DNA from: Prevotella multiformis DSM 16608
GTDB taxonomy: Bacteria > Bacteroidota > Bacteroidia > Bacteroidales > Bacteroidaceae
NCBI RefSeq assembly: GCF_000191065.1
Contig: NZ_GL872282.1
Location: forward strand, 1,304,088 to 1,368,087
DNA length: 64,000 nt
Direction: 5' to 3'
The position numbers and the translations under genes are program-made. Positions 1-9,111 of the stretch are shown here, piece after piece (the stretch's first letter is position 1; each line of letters starts with the position of its first letter). The notes beneath the pieces were generated by a model. It ran no database searches, was not told the DNA's origin, and worked only from the letters and a program-made list of their open reading frames with translations.

Positions 1-655
1 GGTCGTTGGCCCTTACGCCGAAGCCCACCTTGCCCCATGCCTGGAAATGTCCTTTGTCGAAAGTGAAGATGCGTGAGGAAGGGGAATGCTGGAAGACACC
101 CTCGCCCGGCTGCGGATATGTCTTGAAGGCATAGACGGCCGGTGCCGTCCTGTCTTTTACGATCCCTTTGAGGAAGTTGAGCGGATCGCAGAGGTTGTCG
201 TTCTTCGTCCTGTGCATCTCCAGGTGGATGTGCGGCCCCTGCGACGAACCTGTGTTTCCGCTGAGAGCGATGAGCTGTCCCTTTGCGACAGGGAACTCCC
301 CCCGGGGAAACTTTATGTCGCAGGCATATTGGCGGTGTGCATACTGCCACTTGCGGACGGCAGCTTCTATCTGTGGTGCAAAGCGGTTGAGATGGAAATA
401 ATAGCTTGTATAGCCGTTCGGGTGGGCGACCATCAGGGCATGACCTTCACCATATTTCTCGATGACGGCTCCGGAAATGTAGCCGTCGGCGATGGAGTAG
501 ACCCCGAGGTTGACTTCCCTGTCGGTCTTGACATCAATCCCTCCGTGAAAGTGATTGGGGCGGGGCTCGCCGAAGTTGCCTGCCAGCTGTACGGGGATGT
601 GGACGGGCGATCCGAAAGGCAGTGCGGATAATAAAAGATTCACTAACAGGCTCAT
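1..655 (-). CDS. M23-family metallopeptidase, N-terminal part (runs off the window)
   Basis: The frame read down from 655 is still open at base 1, so about 218 N-terminal residues are present. A short hydrophobic N-terminus (MSLLVNLLLSALPFG) suggests export. The LytM/M23 zinc motifs are visible: HFHGGID near residues 36-42 and GPHIHLEMH near 140-148. These enzymes cleave peptidoglycan cross-bridges or peptides in the periplasm. The ATG at 655 is preceded in frame by a TAG at 661-659, so the start cannot lie further upstream. It is last in a minus-strand run after lspA and the DUF4296 lipoprotein. The family call is firm; the substrate and full length cannot be judged. Confidence 0.9.
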   Translation of the reverse strand, partial: MSLLVNLLLSALPFGSPVHIPVQLAGNFGEPRPNHFHGGIDVKTDREVNLGVYSIADGYISGAVIEKYGEGHALMVAHPNGYTSYYFHLNRFAPQIEAAVRKWQYAHRQYACDIKFPRGEFPVAKGQLIALSGNTGSSQGPHIHLEMHRTKNDNLCDPLNFLKGIVKDRTAPAVYAFKTYPQPGEGVFQHSPSSRIFTFDKGHFQAWGKVGFGVRAND

Positions 656-722
656 TCGCTATCAGATTTTTGTCTTATTCTATGTTACGGTTCAATCATG
701 CTTGCCGAAACGGAGGGAAGGA

Positions 723-953
723 TTATTCCAGCAGTGTGTCTCCTTTGTAGGCCCTGGGCTTTCCCTCGTCGTCGAGACGTACGGTGATGGTGCCGGATAA
801 CCATTCTGTCATGGGTTGTTCTGCGGTGAAAGGGAAGGTCATCTTGACGATGCCGTCTTCTATCACTGCTATGCCCTGTTCGATCAGGCCTTCAGGGAGT
901 TCGATTGCATGGGCTCCGATGCGTCTTATCGTTGTCTTTTTTTTCTTCGTCAT
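723..953 (-). CDS. small conserved-looking protein of unknown function (76 aa)
   Basis: A 76-residue frame with a basic N-terminus (MTKKKKTTIRRIG) and an otherwise mixed, soluble composition. There is no signal peptide, membrane segment or motif I recognise. Its ATG overlaps the stop of the DUF4296 lipoprotein gene by 4 bp (ATGA), which argues for a real, translationally coupled gene. It ends 67 bp before the M23 peptidase start and is probably cotranscribed with it. Function unknown. Confidence 0.75.
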   Translation of the reverse strand: MTKKKKTTIRRIGAHAIELPEGLIEQGIAVIEDGIVKMTFPFTAEQPMTEWLSGTITVRLDDEGKPRAYKGDTLLE

Positions 954-1903
954 GGGCGGTTTCTTTCTGGTATGCCGCGTTCTCTCATCGCATCTGCCGG
1001 TGTCCTTGCCGGTGGTGCAGCAGGCTGCTCGGGGATGGCCTGTGGGTTGACAGGCTCGCCGCCGATGGTGCGTATCGGGTCGGGATTCTGTAAAGAGTCG
1101 GCGTTCTGCACACCTTCTCCGCGCCGAATGTGCATTCGCACGAGGTGGATGTTGCTCAGGACAAGCATCTTGAAGGTTGTCGTGGGCTGCTGTCCCCTCA
1201 ACATCAGGAAGTAGCCGCGTATATCCTTGATACGTAGGGAGTCGCCTGAATCGATGGTCATGGTCTGATGAGAGTCGGACGAGATGTGCTGGTATTGCGT
1301 GTTGATGCTGTCATTGGAGTAGGTGACAGCCAGCACGACGACAGCATCCCGCATGCCATCCTGTATCAGGAACTGCGAGTCGAAACTCAGCAGCAGGCGG
1401 TCGCCCTTGTGGTAGGCCGTGTCCGCCTTGATCTCGAAGGTCTCCCGGTCTACAGGAGCGTAGGGGGAGAGCACCAGTGAACGGCTGCCATGCCAGATGT
1501 CGGTCGTGTCTCCCTTTGAAGTGATGTCGCCGTATTGGGCCAGTTCACTCTCGGATGCGCCCTGTGCTCTTGCTTCGTTTTCAAGCCGTTTGGTTAGGTC
1601 TACATAGATGTCGTGCAGTTTCTCTGTATGGCGCATATAATACTGAAGCGACCTGTCGAACTTCTCTTCCGATACGCCATACTTCTTCATCACGGCCAGC
1701 TTGAAGGCCTTTTCCCTTACGGCAGTATAACCGTCACGGCTCACCATTGCCATCGACAGATGGTAGTCGTAGAGCATGTCTTCCATTTCCGAAGGCTGGA
1801 TATACTCCGAAGGAATGGCCGGCTTGCAGCTTGCAAAGAAGACTGCAGGTACAAGCCAGCAGAGCAGGGCACACAAACGCCCTCGATGTCTATTCCTTGT
1901 CAT
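950..1903 (-). CDS. DUF4296 domain lipoprotein
   Basis: The N-terminus has basic residues, a hydrophobic stretch (LCALLCWLVPAVFFAS) and a lipobox-like FASC, so it should be a lipoprotein processed by the LspA encoded just upstream. The following region (PSEMEDMLYDYHLSMAM) matches the DUF4296 pattern known next to lspA in Bacteroidales. Residues towards the C-terminus are low-complexity and Pro/Ala-rich. I prefer the ATG at 1903 (14-nt overlap with lspA). An in-frame ATG at 1924 would add seven residues. Function unknown; an envelope role is inferred from the lipobox and neighbours. Confidence 0.85.
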   Translation of the reverse strand: MTRNRHRGRLCALLCWLVPAVFFASCKPAIPSEYIQPSEMEDMLYDYHLSMAMVSRDGYTAVREKAFKLAVMKKYGVSEEKFDRSLQYYMRHTEKLHDIYVDLTKRLENEARAQGASESELAQYGDITSKGDTTDIWHGSRSLVLSPYAPVDRETFEIKADTAYHKGDRLLLSFDSQFLIQDGMRDAVVVLAVTYSNDSINTQYQHISSDSHQTMTIDSGDSLRIKDIRGYFLMLRGQQPTTTFKMLVLSNIHLVRMHIRRGEGVQNADSLQNPDPIRTIGGEPVNPQAIPEQPAAPPARTPADAMRERGIPERNRP

Positions 1904-2603
1904 CTGACGTATGATTATCTGCATTGTTCTGATTGTCGGCAGCCGCCTTGTTGTCTGCGACCGGTCTGCTGCCGGCCGGAACCCAGCCGTTGAAGTCCTT
2001 GCGGAATGCGAGGAGAATGGTCATTACTCCAATGGAAATACAGGAATCGGCAAAGTTGAAGACAGGTGAGAAGAAGACAAAAGACTCGCCCCCCCACAGC
2101 GGAATCCAGTCTGGGAATGTGCCATGAAAGAGGGGGAAATAGAGCATATCGACCACTTTTCCCATCAGCACCGGGGCATACCCTTCGCCCCATGGGACGA
2201 GTGTCGCCGGCGTTGCACCCTCTATGTAATAAGGTGCTGAGGCGGTGAAGATCTGTCCATAGAAGATGGAGTCGAAGATGTTTCCTGCGGCACCGGCAGT
2301 GATCATGGCCAGTACGACGATGTATCCCGTCCTTGCTCCTTGTCTGATACGGTCGGTTATGTACCAGGCAAGGAAGACGATGGCAATGATACGGAACAGG
2401 CTGAGGAAGAGTTTGCTTCCCAGCTCCATGCCCCACGCCATACCCACGTTCTCGACGAACTCTATCTGGAACCAGTCGAAGATATGGATGGACTCCCCTA
2501 AATTCATGTTCAGCTTGACAGCCACCTTGATGACCTGGTCGATGGCGATCAACAGGACAATCAGTATGGCGGCTGTCAGAGCTTGTTTCTTCTGTTTGCT
2601 CAT
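1890..2603 (-). CDS. lspA: lipoprotein signal peptidase II
   Basis: An inner-membrane aspartyl protease that cleaves prolipoproteins before the lipidated cysteine. It shows the family's N-terminal helix (AILIVLLIAIDQVIK), a VENVGMAWG block, and the two catalytic-Asp motifs AGNIFDS and FNFADSCIS. Several hydrophobic segments are evident. At 237 aa it is longer than the ~165 aa E. coli enzyme because of an inserted loop and a polar Asn/Asp-rich C-terminal tail, both common in Bacteroidetes LspA. Its ATG shares one base with the stop of the DksA-like gene (TGATG), so the two are coupled. Confidence 0.95.
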   Translation of the reverse strand: MSKQKKQALTAAILIVLLIAIDQVIKVAVKLNMNLGESIHIFDWFQIEFVENVGMAWGMELGSKLFLSLFRIIAIVFLAWYITDRIRQGARTGYIVVLAMITAGAAGNIFDSIFYGQIFTASAPYYIEGATPATLVPWGEGYAPVLMGKVVDMLYFPLFHGTFPDWIPLWGGESFVFFSPVFNFADSCISIGVMTILLAFRKDFNGWVPAGSRPVADNKAAADNQNNADNHTSDDKE

Positions 2604-2986
2604 CAGTGGTTTTTGTTTGCTATCTTGGATGCAACGCTCAATGTTGCATGAGGCACTATGCGCAGGCGTTCCTTGGGAATCAGCTCTCCCGTGATTCGGT
2701 CGATGCCGTAGGTCTTGTTGTTGATTCTGACGAGTGCGGCCTGCAGTGCCTGGATGAACTTCTGCTGGCGCTGTGCCATCTGCACCAGCTCCTCCTTCGT
2801 CTGGCTTGAACTGCCTTCTTCCAGTGCCTTATACGTCGGCGACGTGTCGTCCACGTCATTTGTATTCTTGTTCATCAGGATTTTCATCGTTTCCTCATAG
2901 TCGGATTTGGCAACAGACAGTTTGTCATTTACAATCGAGCGGAACTCCTCGAGCTCCTCATCGGTATAACGCTTTTTTGTTTCCAT
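2603..2986 (-). CDS. DksA/TraR-family protein lacking zinc-finger cysteines
   Basis: 127 aa, with a coiled-coil N-terminal half (YTDEELEEFRSIVNDKLSVAK) and a C-terminal signature YGIDRITGELIPKERLRIVP that aligns with the DksA/TraR C4-type segment. No cysteine is present in the protein, so the zinc finger is degenerate, unlike classical DksA. DksA proteins bind RNA polymerase and modulate stringent-response transcription; whether this one does is inferred. It lies between ileS and lspA and is coupled to lspA by a 1-nt overlap. Confidence 0.9.
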   Translation of the reverse strand: METKKRYTDEELEEFRSIVNDKLSVAKSDYEETMKILMNKNTNDVDDTSPTYKALEEGSSSQTKEELVQMAQRQQKFIQALQAALVRINNKTYGIDRITGELIPKERLRIVPHATLSVASKIANKNH

Positions 2987-3120
2987 AAAGTAAAATTGAA
3001 TTAGGTTTATTGAATATGATCAGTAGAATACAGGAGCAGAGGCCGTCTCATAAGAAGACATCTTGCCTGCTGAGAAAGAGCTTCCGGGCGCATTTGCCAA
3101 TGCCCCCGGAGCCCATGGCT

Positions 3121-6100
3121 TTAGTTCTTTCGTATGTCGATATGCAGTCTGAAGTCATCGAATTCGACCTCCGTACCGTTGTTTTCGCCAAGAGTGACAT
3201 CATCGGCAAGCACCTGGGTCCTGATCAGTTCGCCGAATGACTCGACTGCTGCCGCCGCCGCCTTGTTCGGTTCAATGACAACGGCAATGCGGTCGGTTAT
3301 CTCAAGTCCGGATTCCTTGCGCAGGTTCTGGATACGGTTGATCAGCTCTCGTGCCATACCCTCGCGACGGAGTTCGTCTGTCAGTTCAACCTCAAGGGCC
3401 ACCGTCAGGTTACCCTCATTGCTGACCAGCCAGCCCGGGATGTCCTCCGAGATGATTTCCACATCGGCTGCCTCCACCTTGACCGGCTGACCTTCTACCT
3501 CGAAGCAGAACTCGCCGGATGTCTCCAGTGTGGCGATCTCCTCCTGTGTCAGTTCGTTCATGCGGGCAGCGACCTGCTTCATCAGCTTGCCATATTTCTT
3601 GCCCATGACACGGAAGTTACACTTCACCTTCTTTACAAGAACGCCCTGACCTTCAACGAATACGAGTTCCTTCACGTTCACCTCGTGTCTGATAAGGTCG
3701 GCCACAGCCTCTATGTACTTCTTCTGTGTTGTGTCAACAGCCGGTATCATGATCTGTGCCAGTGGCTGACGCACCTTGATGTTCACCTTGCGGCGAAGGG
3801 CGAGAACCATTGATGTGATACGCTGTGCCATGTCCATACGTGCTTCAAGGTCAGCATCGATGACAGCCTCGTCGGCCATTGGCCAACGGTCGAGATGGAT
3901 ACTCTCGAGTTCTCCGCCGAGGTCCTTGTAGAGCTGGTCGGCATAGAACGGAGCGAAAGGTGCCAGCAGCCGTGCAACGGTCATCAGACTGGTGTACAGC
4001 GTGTCGTAAGCACTCTTCTTGTCAGCACTCATTTCCTTGCCCCAGAAACGTTTGCGGTTCAGGCGGACGTACCAGTTGCTGAGGTCGTTGTTGACGAAAG
4101 CGTCAATCAACCGGCCGGCACGTGTCGGGTCAAAGTTCTCCAGCTCATGGGTAACACCTTTTATGAGTGAATTGAGTTTGGAGATGATCCAACGGTCGAT
4201 CTCCGGAGCACCGGCCTTCACCGCTTCGCAGGTTGCGGCATCATATCCGTCAACGTTCGCATAGAGTGCAAAGAAGCTGTATGTGTTGTATAATGTGCCG
4301 AAGAACTTGCGGCGGCACTCGTCAACTCCCTCCGGGTCGAACTTCAGGTTGTCCCATGGTTCGCTGTTGGTCATCATGTAGAAGCGGACAGGGTCGGCAC
4401 CGTATTTATGCAGCATCTCGAACGGATCGGTCACGTTCCCCACGTGCTTGCTCATCTTGTTGCCCTTGGCATCGAGCACAAGGCCGGACGAAATGACATT
4501 CTTGAAGGCGACAGAATCGAACACCATCGTCGCAATGGCATGGAGCGTGAAGAACCAGCCGCGGGTCTGGTCGACACCCTCATTGATAAAATCGGCCGGG
4601 AAGAAAGCCGGTGGAACGGCTGTTCCTTCGTAGGTGGAGTGTACCAGTTCCCTGCGGTATTCGGCTTCGGTCTTGCCTGTGGCCTTCAATCCTTCTGCAT
4701 TGATCTCGCCCTCGAACGGATAATGCAACTGGGCATAAGGCATGGAACCGCTGTCGAACCAGACATCGATAAGGTCTGTCTCCCGGTACATGGGTCTGCC
4801 CTCCTCGTTTACAAGAACAATCTCATCCACGTAAGGACGGTGCAGATCAATCCTGTCGTAATTCTCCTGACTGAAGTCCCCCACTACGAATCCGGCTTCT
4901 TTCAGCGGATTCCTGTCCATCACACCGGCGGCGACAGCCTTCTCAATCTCATTATAAAGCTCCTCTACCGAACCGATGCACTTCTCGCCTCGGTTCTCGT
5001 CACGCCAGATCGGCAGCGGAGTGCCCCAGAAGCGTGAACGGCTCAGATTCCAGTCGTTCAGGTTCTCCAGCCAGTTGCCGAAACGGCCGGTGCCTGTCGA
5101 CTCCGGCTGCCACCGGATGGTTCCGTTCAGTTCAACCATGCGCGCTTTCCTTGCCGTGTCCTTGATGAACCAGCTGTCGAGCGGATAGTAGAGGATGGGT
5201 TTGTCGGTACGCCAGCAGTGGGGATAGTTGTGTACGTGTTTCTGGATGTTGAAAGCCGTTCCCTCCTGCTTCATCTCCATACAGATGACGATGTTCAGGT
5301 CTTCCGCCTTTTCTGAGGCCTTCTTGTCCCAGATGCCATTCGGATTGAAGCGCGGATCGTAGGCATTCTTCACATAGTCACCGGCATGATGGCCGTAAGC
5401 CTTTTCGTTGACACAAGCTTTGACGAAGTTTCTGTCCAGTTCGTCAATCGTGTAGTATTTCCCCTGCAGATCCACCATCGGGCGTGTTTCGCCTTTCTTT
5501 GATATAAGGTAGAGTGCAGGAATGTCGGCATCCCTGGCCACCTTGGCATCGTCTGCACCGAAGGTAGGGGCGATGTGTACGATGCCCGTACCGTCTTCTG
5601 TCGTCACGTAGTCGCCGAGGATGATGCGGAAAGCCTCGCTTTCCATCTCGACGAACCTGTCGCGGCCGTCCTCGCCCGTGAACACCTTCTCCGGATGGGC
5701 GGCAGCATAGTCGTTCACGAACTTAGGAGCAAGTTCACCGGTCTTCTCCACCGGCTTTACCCATGGCATGAGCTGCCGATAGTGCAGGCCCTCGAGTTCC
5801 GTACCCGTCAGTCTGGCTACGACACGATAGGGGACATACTTGTCGCCGCGCTCGTAGGACGGCAGCTCGCCGCCGTCCGTTATCTCGCCTTCCGGTTTCA
5901 GATAGGCAGCGACACGGCTTGAAGCCATGACCAGCGTCAGTTTTTCAGCATCGTAGGGATTGTAGGTCTCGATGATATCGTATTCTATCTTTGGTCCTAC
6001 GCAGAGCGCGACGTTTGAAGGCAAGGTCCAGGGAGTGGTGGTCCATGCCACGAAGCAGGGCTTTCCCCAGGCCTCCTTGGGAAGATCTGCCTTCTCTGCT

Positions 6101-6786
6101 AATACTTTCCAATCAGCAGCAGGGATGGCGAACTGCGCCGTAACGGTTGTGTCCTTCACGTCACGATAGCACCCCGGCTGGTTCAGTTCATGGCTCGAAA
6201 GGCCAGTGCCGGCAGCAGGGGAGTAGGGCTGTATGGTGTAACCTTTATAGAGCAGCCCCTTGTTGTAAAGCTGCTTGAGCAGCCACCACAGCGTCTCGAT
6301 ATACTTGTTGTCGTAGGTGATGTAGGGATGCTCCATGTCAACGAAGTAGCCCATTTCCTCTGTCAACTGCTTCCACTCGGCTGTGAACTTCATCACGTTC
6401 TCACGGCACTTGTGGTTGTAGTCTTCCGTCGAGATATATTTTGGGGATGCGTGGTTGTCAATGTCTTTCTTGGTGATACCCAGCTCTTTCTCTACACCTA
6501 ATTCAACAGGAAGGCCGTGCGTATCCCAACCCGCCTTGCGACGAACCTGGAAGCCCTGCATGGTCTTGTAGCGGTTGAAAGCGTCCTTGATGGAACGTGC
6601 CAGCACATGGTGAATACCCGGGTGACCGTTGGCCGAGGGAGGACCCTCGAAGAAGATGAACTGGGGATTACCCTCTCTTTCATCGATACTTTTGTGGAAG
6701 ATGTCTTTCTCCTCCCACGCTTTCAGGATTTCCTGGTTGGTACTTACAAGGTCCAGTCCCTTGTGCTCGGCGAATTTCCTTGCCAT
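3121..6786 (-). CDS. ileS: isoleucyl-tRNA synthetase
   Basis: 1221 aa, charging tRNA-Ile with isoleucine. The class I HIGH-type motif is visible as GHPGIHHVLAR near residues 52-62, and the KMSKS loop as GNKMSKHVGN near residue 775. The GPPSANGHPGIHH form and the extended length resemble the eukaryote-like (IleS2) type rather than the 938-aa E. coli type. A C-terminal anticodon-binding and extension region follows. The start at 6786 is supported by a promoter at 6823-6856 about 40 bp upstream. Confidence 0.97.
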   Translation of the reverse strand: MARKFAEHKGLDLVSTNQEILKAWEEKDIFHKSIDEREGNPQFIFFEGPPSANGHPGIHHVLARSIKDAFNRYKTMQGFQVRRKAGWDTHGLPVELGVEKELGITKKDIDNHASPKYISTEDYNHKCRENVMKFTAEWKQLTEEMGYFVDMEHPYITYDNKYIETLWWLLKQLYNKGLLYKGYTIQPYSPAAGTGLSSHELNQPGCYRDVKDTTVTAQFAIPAADWKVLAEKADLPKEAWGKPCFVAWTTTPWTLPSNVALCVGPKIEYDIIETYNPYDAEKLTLVMASSRVAAYLKPEGEITDGGELPSYERGDKYVPYRVVARLTGTELEGLHYRQLMPWVKPVEKTGELAPKFVNDYAAAHPEKVFTGEDGRDRFVEMESEAFRIILGDYVTTEDGTGIVHIAPTFGADDAKVARDADIPALYLISKKGETRPMVDLQGKYYTIDELDRNFVKACVNEKAYGHHAGDYVKNAYDPRFNPNGIWDKKASEKAEDLNIVICMEMKQEGTAFNIQKHVHNYPHCWRTDKPILYYPLDSWFIKDTARKARMVELNGTIRWQPESTGTGRFGNWLENLNDWNLSRSRFWGTPLPIWRDENRGEKCIGSVEELYNEIEKAVAAGVMDRNPLKEAGFVVGDFSQENYDRIDLHRPYVDEIVLVNEEGRPMYRETDLIDVWFDSGSMPYAQLHYPFEGEINAEGLKATGKTEAEYRRELVHSTYEGTAVPPAFFPADFINEGVDQTRGWFFTLHAIATMVFDSVAFKNVISSGLVLDAKGNKMSKHVGNVTDPFEMLHKYGADPVRFYMMTNSEPWDNLKFDPEGVDECRRKFFGTLYNTYSFFALYANVDGYDAATCEAVKAGAPEIDRWIISKLNSLIKGVTHELENFDPTRAGRLIDAFVNNDLSNWYVRLNRKRFWGKEMSADKKSAYDTLYTSLMTVARLLAPFAPFYADQLYKDLGGELESIHLDRWPMADEAVIDADLEARMDMAQRITSMVLALRRKVNIKVRQPLAQIMIPAVDTTQKKYIEAVADLIRHEVNVKELVFVEGQGVLVKKVKCNFRVMGKKYGKLMKQVAARMNELTQEEIATLETSGEFCFEVEGQPVKVEAADVEIISEDIPGWLVSNEGNLTVALEVELTDELRREGMARELINRIQNLRKESGLEITDRIAVVIEPNKAAAAAVESFGELIRTQVLADDVTLGENNGTEVEFDDFRLHIDIRKN

Positions 6787-6822
6787 ATTATCTATGCTTA
6801 TTGTACTTATTTTCTAAATACC

Positions 6823-6856
6823 TGCAAAGATACGAATAACAACTGAAAATACCAAA
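6823..6856 (-). promoter_or_regulatory. ileS promoter
   Basis: On the minus strand TTTG (6856-6853) is followed by 20 bp and TATCTTTG (near 6832-6825), a full match to the Bacteroidetes -33/-7 consensus. It implies a short leader of roughly 35-40 nt before the ileS ATG. Confidence 0.75.
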
Positions 6857-6989
6857 CTTTTAAGTCTTTCGTTTCGTCTGGCGGAGGTGGCTCTGTCTGA
6901 GATGGCCGTGGGGAAATCAAAAGCTGAAGTCCTCATGAAGGAATCTTAGGCAGATTCCCGGAATATTTGGGGTTATTGGCCGACTTCCA

Positions 6990-7030
6990 AGTGTTTTCCG
7001 GCAGGTTCCAAAAACACCTTTATTTTTTCG
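6990..7030 (+). terminator. terminator-like hairpin with no obvious gene upstream
   Basis: GTGTTTT and AAAACAC arms enclose a ~13-nt loop and are followed by CTTTATTTTTT. No plus-strand gene precedes it, so it is either a relic or ends an unannotated transcript. Confidence 0.3.
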
Positions 7031-7390
7031 GGTCTTCCCGAAATATGAAGTGATAAAGCAAGCCTACTACATCATAGTGCACACGGAGAAATGGAGAGAA
7101 CCGAGGTAAACAGCCTGTCACGGAGGGGGGATGGGCACAAAAGGCGACAGAGATGCAGCGTATAAGTTACTGATGTTTTGGAATCAACGCTATTCATAGA
7201 CCTTTCAGAAAAGTTCTAATACAATTTGCAAAGATCCTATGTTGCTCCACGCACCGACAGTGCCTCCGCGACTGCCGTTGCATTGTTTTTAAAAATCCTC
7301 CGCTTTCCGCCTCTCTGTGTGACATTCCGGTAAGGTTCTAAACTTGGGAGGCAAACCTAATCATTCCAAATTCCTGAATACCTTTTTTAT

Positions 7391-7444
7391 CTTTTAGGCA
7401 GGCAGTCTCTGCTTTCTTCTTGAAAGCGCATAGCAGGCTATGCA
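7391..7444. repeat. dispersed hairpin repeat, copy 1
   Basis: The block from CTTTTAGGCAGGCAG to GCATAGCAGGCTATGC matches 14312-14364 (CTTTCAGGCGGGCAG to GCATGGCGGGCTATGC) at roughly three of four positions. Both copies keep a 7-bp stem (GCATAGC/GCTATGC, with one G-T pair in copy 2), so the hairpin is conserved. The similarity extends weakly about 60 bp upstream. Confidence 0.55.
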
Positions 7445-7840
7445 GCTGGTAGAGAAGGCGAAAGATGCTGCATGAATGATGCGATGAAGAACCGGCTTGA
7501 TCCCCGTCAATAGCGGCCAGGCATGGATTTTTAGATCATGCTTATAGGGCATGTCAGACAGATTTGGCGGGAAGAGGCCTGAAAAAGGACAGGCAGCCGG
7601 TGTGGTTCGGGAACAGGTAGGCAATGTGCGTTTGGGAAAAATATGGTGGAAACCGTAAATCGAAGAGGCAGATTCCGCATACATTTCCCTTAATTTTCTG
7701 TTGTAAAAAATTACCACCTGAATCCGGGATTCTTCAGTAGGATATGGATATGTTTTGGTTTTGAGCGGAAGCGGTGTCTTTATAAGTGCCAGACTGTTCG
7801 CATGGGATTTGCAAACCGCTTGTAATCAGCGGAGTGTACG

Positions 7841-7940
7841 CCTGATTTTAAAAGATGCCTGATTGTGTTGCAAACGGGCGTTGGTTGGCCTGCAACTAAG
7901 CATCCCTTGAAGCCCAAGGAGTGCTTGGTTGGATGTCAAC
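7841..7940. repeat. decayed relic of the inverted-repeat element
   Basis: Contains AAAAGATGCCTGATTG (7850-7865), exact to the interior of element copies at 25796 and 47426, followed by TTGCAA. It also contains GTGCTTGGTTGGATGTCAA (7921-7939), which matches the opposite strand of another interior segment. No terminal inverted repeats remain. Confidence 0.55.
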
Positions 7941-8343
7941 TGACGGCATATTGAAAACCAGATGATTCTTTGGAGTTGATTTAGTGGCCGCCGCGGGAGG
8001 GGAAAGCAGTCGTATGGAGGGTTTGAAATGTAAAGATGTTTTCCCTTTCGGAGCAAGTCCCCGATCGTTTCCCGTTTATCGGGAAGGGCTGTTTCCACGA
8101 TACAAAAATGCTCTCTCCGTCTTGGTCTTCGTTGTCTGCATAGGGAGAGGGCGGAGGCTGTCGGCATACGGTGTCAGCGGAAACCGGTGTTTCCTGGAGT
8201 TGTCCCCGGACAGTTTCTGTAACAACAGCCTGACAGGATAGGGGGCATTGTCGGTCGGGCGGATGGTTATTTCCGGGCGGCAGGTAGCTCCTGTTACAGG
8301 CTTGCTCTGCAACGCATCCTTTCCCGGACGGAGAGGAAAGGGA

Positions 8344-8772
8344 TCAGTTCACCCCTTCCTTCTTCATCGCTTCCAGACACTTGGGGCAGATTCCCTTATA
8401 ATAGAGCTGGGTATCGTCAATCTGGAATCCCTTGCCGATTTCGCCCGTATAGCGCGGCATCTCCATGGCCTCAAAGTCGTAGACCTTCTCGCAGCGTTTG
8501 CAGAAGAAGTGTGCATGTGGCTCTGTAACACCGTCGTAGCATACACGGTGGTCGTCGATGGTTATCATCAGTGCGGCCCCATGTTCCGACAGCATCCTCA
8601 GCGTGTTGTAAACCGTCGTACGGCTCACCGTCGGCAGTTGCTTCTTCAGTGCCACGAACACCTCTTCGACAGTCGGATGCGTATGGTGGGCAAGCAGATA
8701 CTTCATGATGGCAACGCGCTGGATGGAAGGGCGGATGCCCAATGCGATAAGTTTATTATAAGCTGAATCCAC
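8344..8772 (-). CDS. Fur/PerR-family metalloregulator (probable GTG start)
   Basis: 143 aa from a GTG at 8772-8770, reading (M)DSAYNKLIALGIRPSIQR, which aligns with the start of Bacteroidetes PerR/Fur proteins. The winged-helix region (VEEVFVALKKQLPTVSRTTV) is followed by metal-site signatures HAHFFCKRCEKVYDF and GICPKC, giving the two CxxC pairs of the structural zinc. The frame is open to 8901, but the predicted promoter at 8871-8902 lies inside that extension, so the longer start is unlikely. It acts as a dimeric repressor of iron or peroxide-stress genes; which metal or signal cannot be told from the sequence. Confidence 0.9.
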   Translation of the reverse strand: MDSAYNKLIALGIRPSIQRVAIMKYLLAHHTHPTVEEVFVALKKQLPTVSRTTVYNTLRMLSEHGAALMITIDDHRVCYDGVTEPHAHFFCKRCEKVYDFEAMEMPRYTGEIGKGFQIDDTQLYYKGICPKCLEAMKKEGVN

Positions 8773-8870
8773 GATGATGACTTTCTTTGTTGGTTTTAAT
8801 TTGAAGGATATTCTTGTTCGATTACAATAAGGTGTCGGCTCCCGTAGGGAAACCGCGCACGATACTCTTT

Positions 8871-8902
8871 GCAAAGGTACGAACTTTGTATGAATTTGCA
8901 AA
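8871..8902 (-). promoter_or_regulatory. promoter of the Fur/PerR gene
   Basis: TTTG (8902-8899), an ~19-bp spacer, then TACCTTTGC (8879-8871) on the minus strand. Predicted leader about 90 nt to the GTG start. It decides the start choice, because upstream in-frame ATGs would not be transcribed. Confidence 0.7.
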
Positions 8903-9103
8903 CAATCTATTGTAAATAATACAATGCTTTAACGAATTTGACTTTAATTTACACTTCGTCTTTGTTTTTCCATCTTTTCATGGCTGTTAGCTGACAGTCT
9001 CATAATAAGGTGTGTCCTGAAAATCCCATCAAAGGTGTTTCTTGGAACCTCCGTAAAGCTGAAAATATCTGCTGGAGTCTGTCGTTCTGGAATATAAAAT
9101 TCT

Positions 9104-9111
9104 TATTTTTG
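9104..9111 (+). promoter_or_regulatory. -7 box upstream of the flavin reductase gene
   Basis: TATTTTTG matches TAnnTTTG; the -33 element is weak. It lies ~240 bp before the start codon, giving an unusually long leader with several GC-rich inverted segments between 9215 and 9310. I could not match that leader to a known riboswitch. Confidence 0.45.

Larger units (their letters stand above)
6857..8343. other. gene-poor intergenic region with decayed repeats
   Basis: About 1.5 kb between ileS and the fur-type gene. Open frames here (for example 7394-7717 minus) have no recognisable domain or supporting promoter. The region contains a hairpin block at 7391-7444 related to one at 14312-14364, and a relic of the inverted-repeat element family at 7841-7940. 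I see no convincing protein-coding gene. Confidence 0.6.

Noticed and set aside
7394..7717. 107-codon minus frame in the ileS-fur gap
   Set aside because: Runs through the dispersed hairpin repeat; no promoter, domain or neighbour support.
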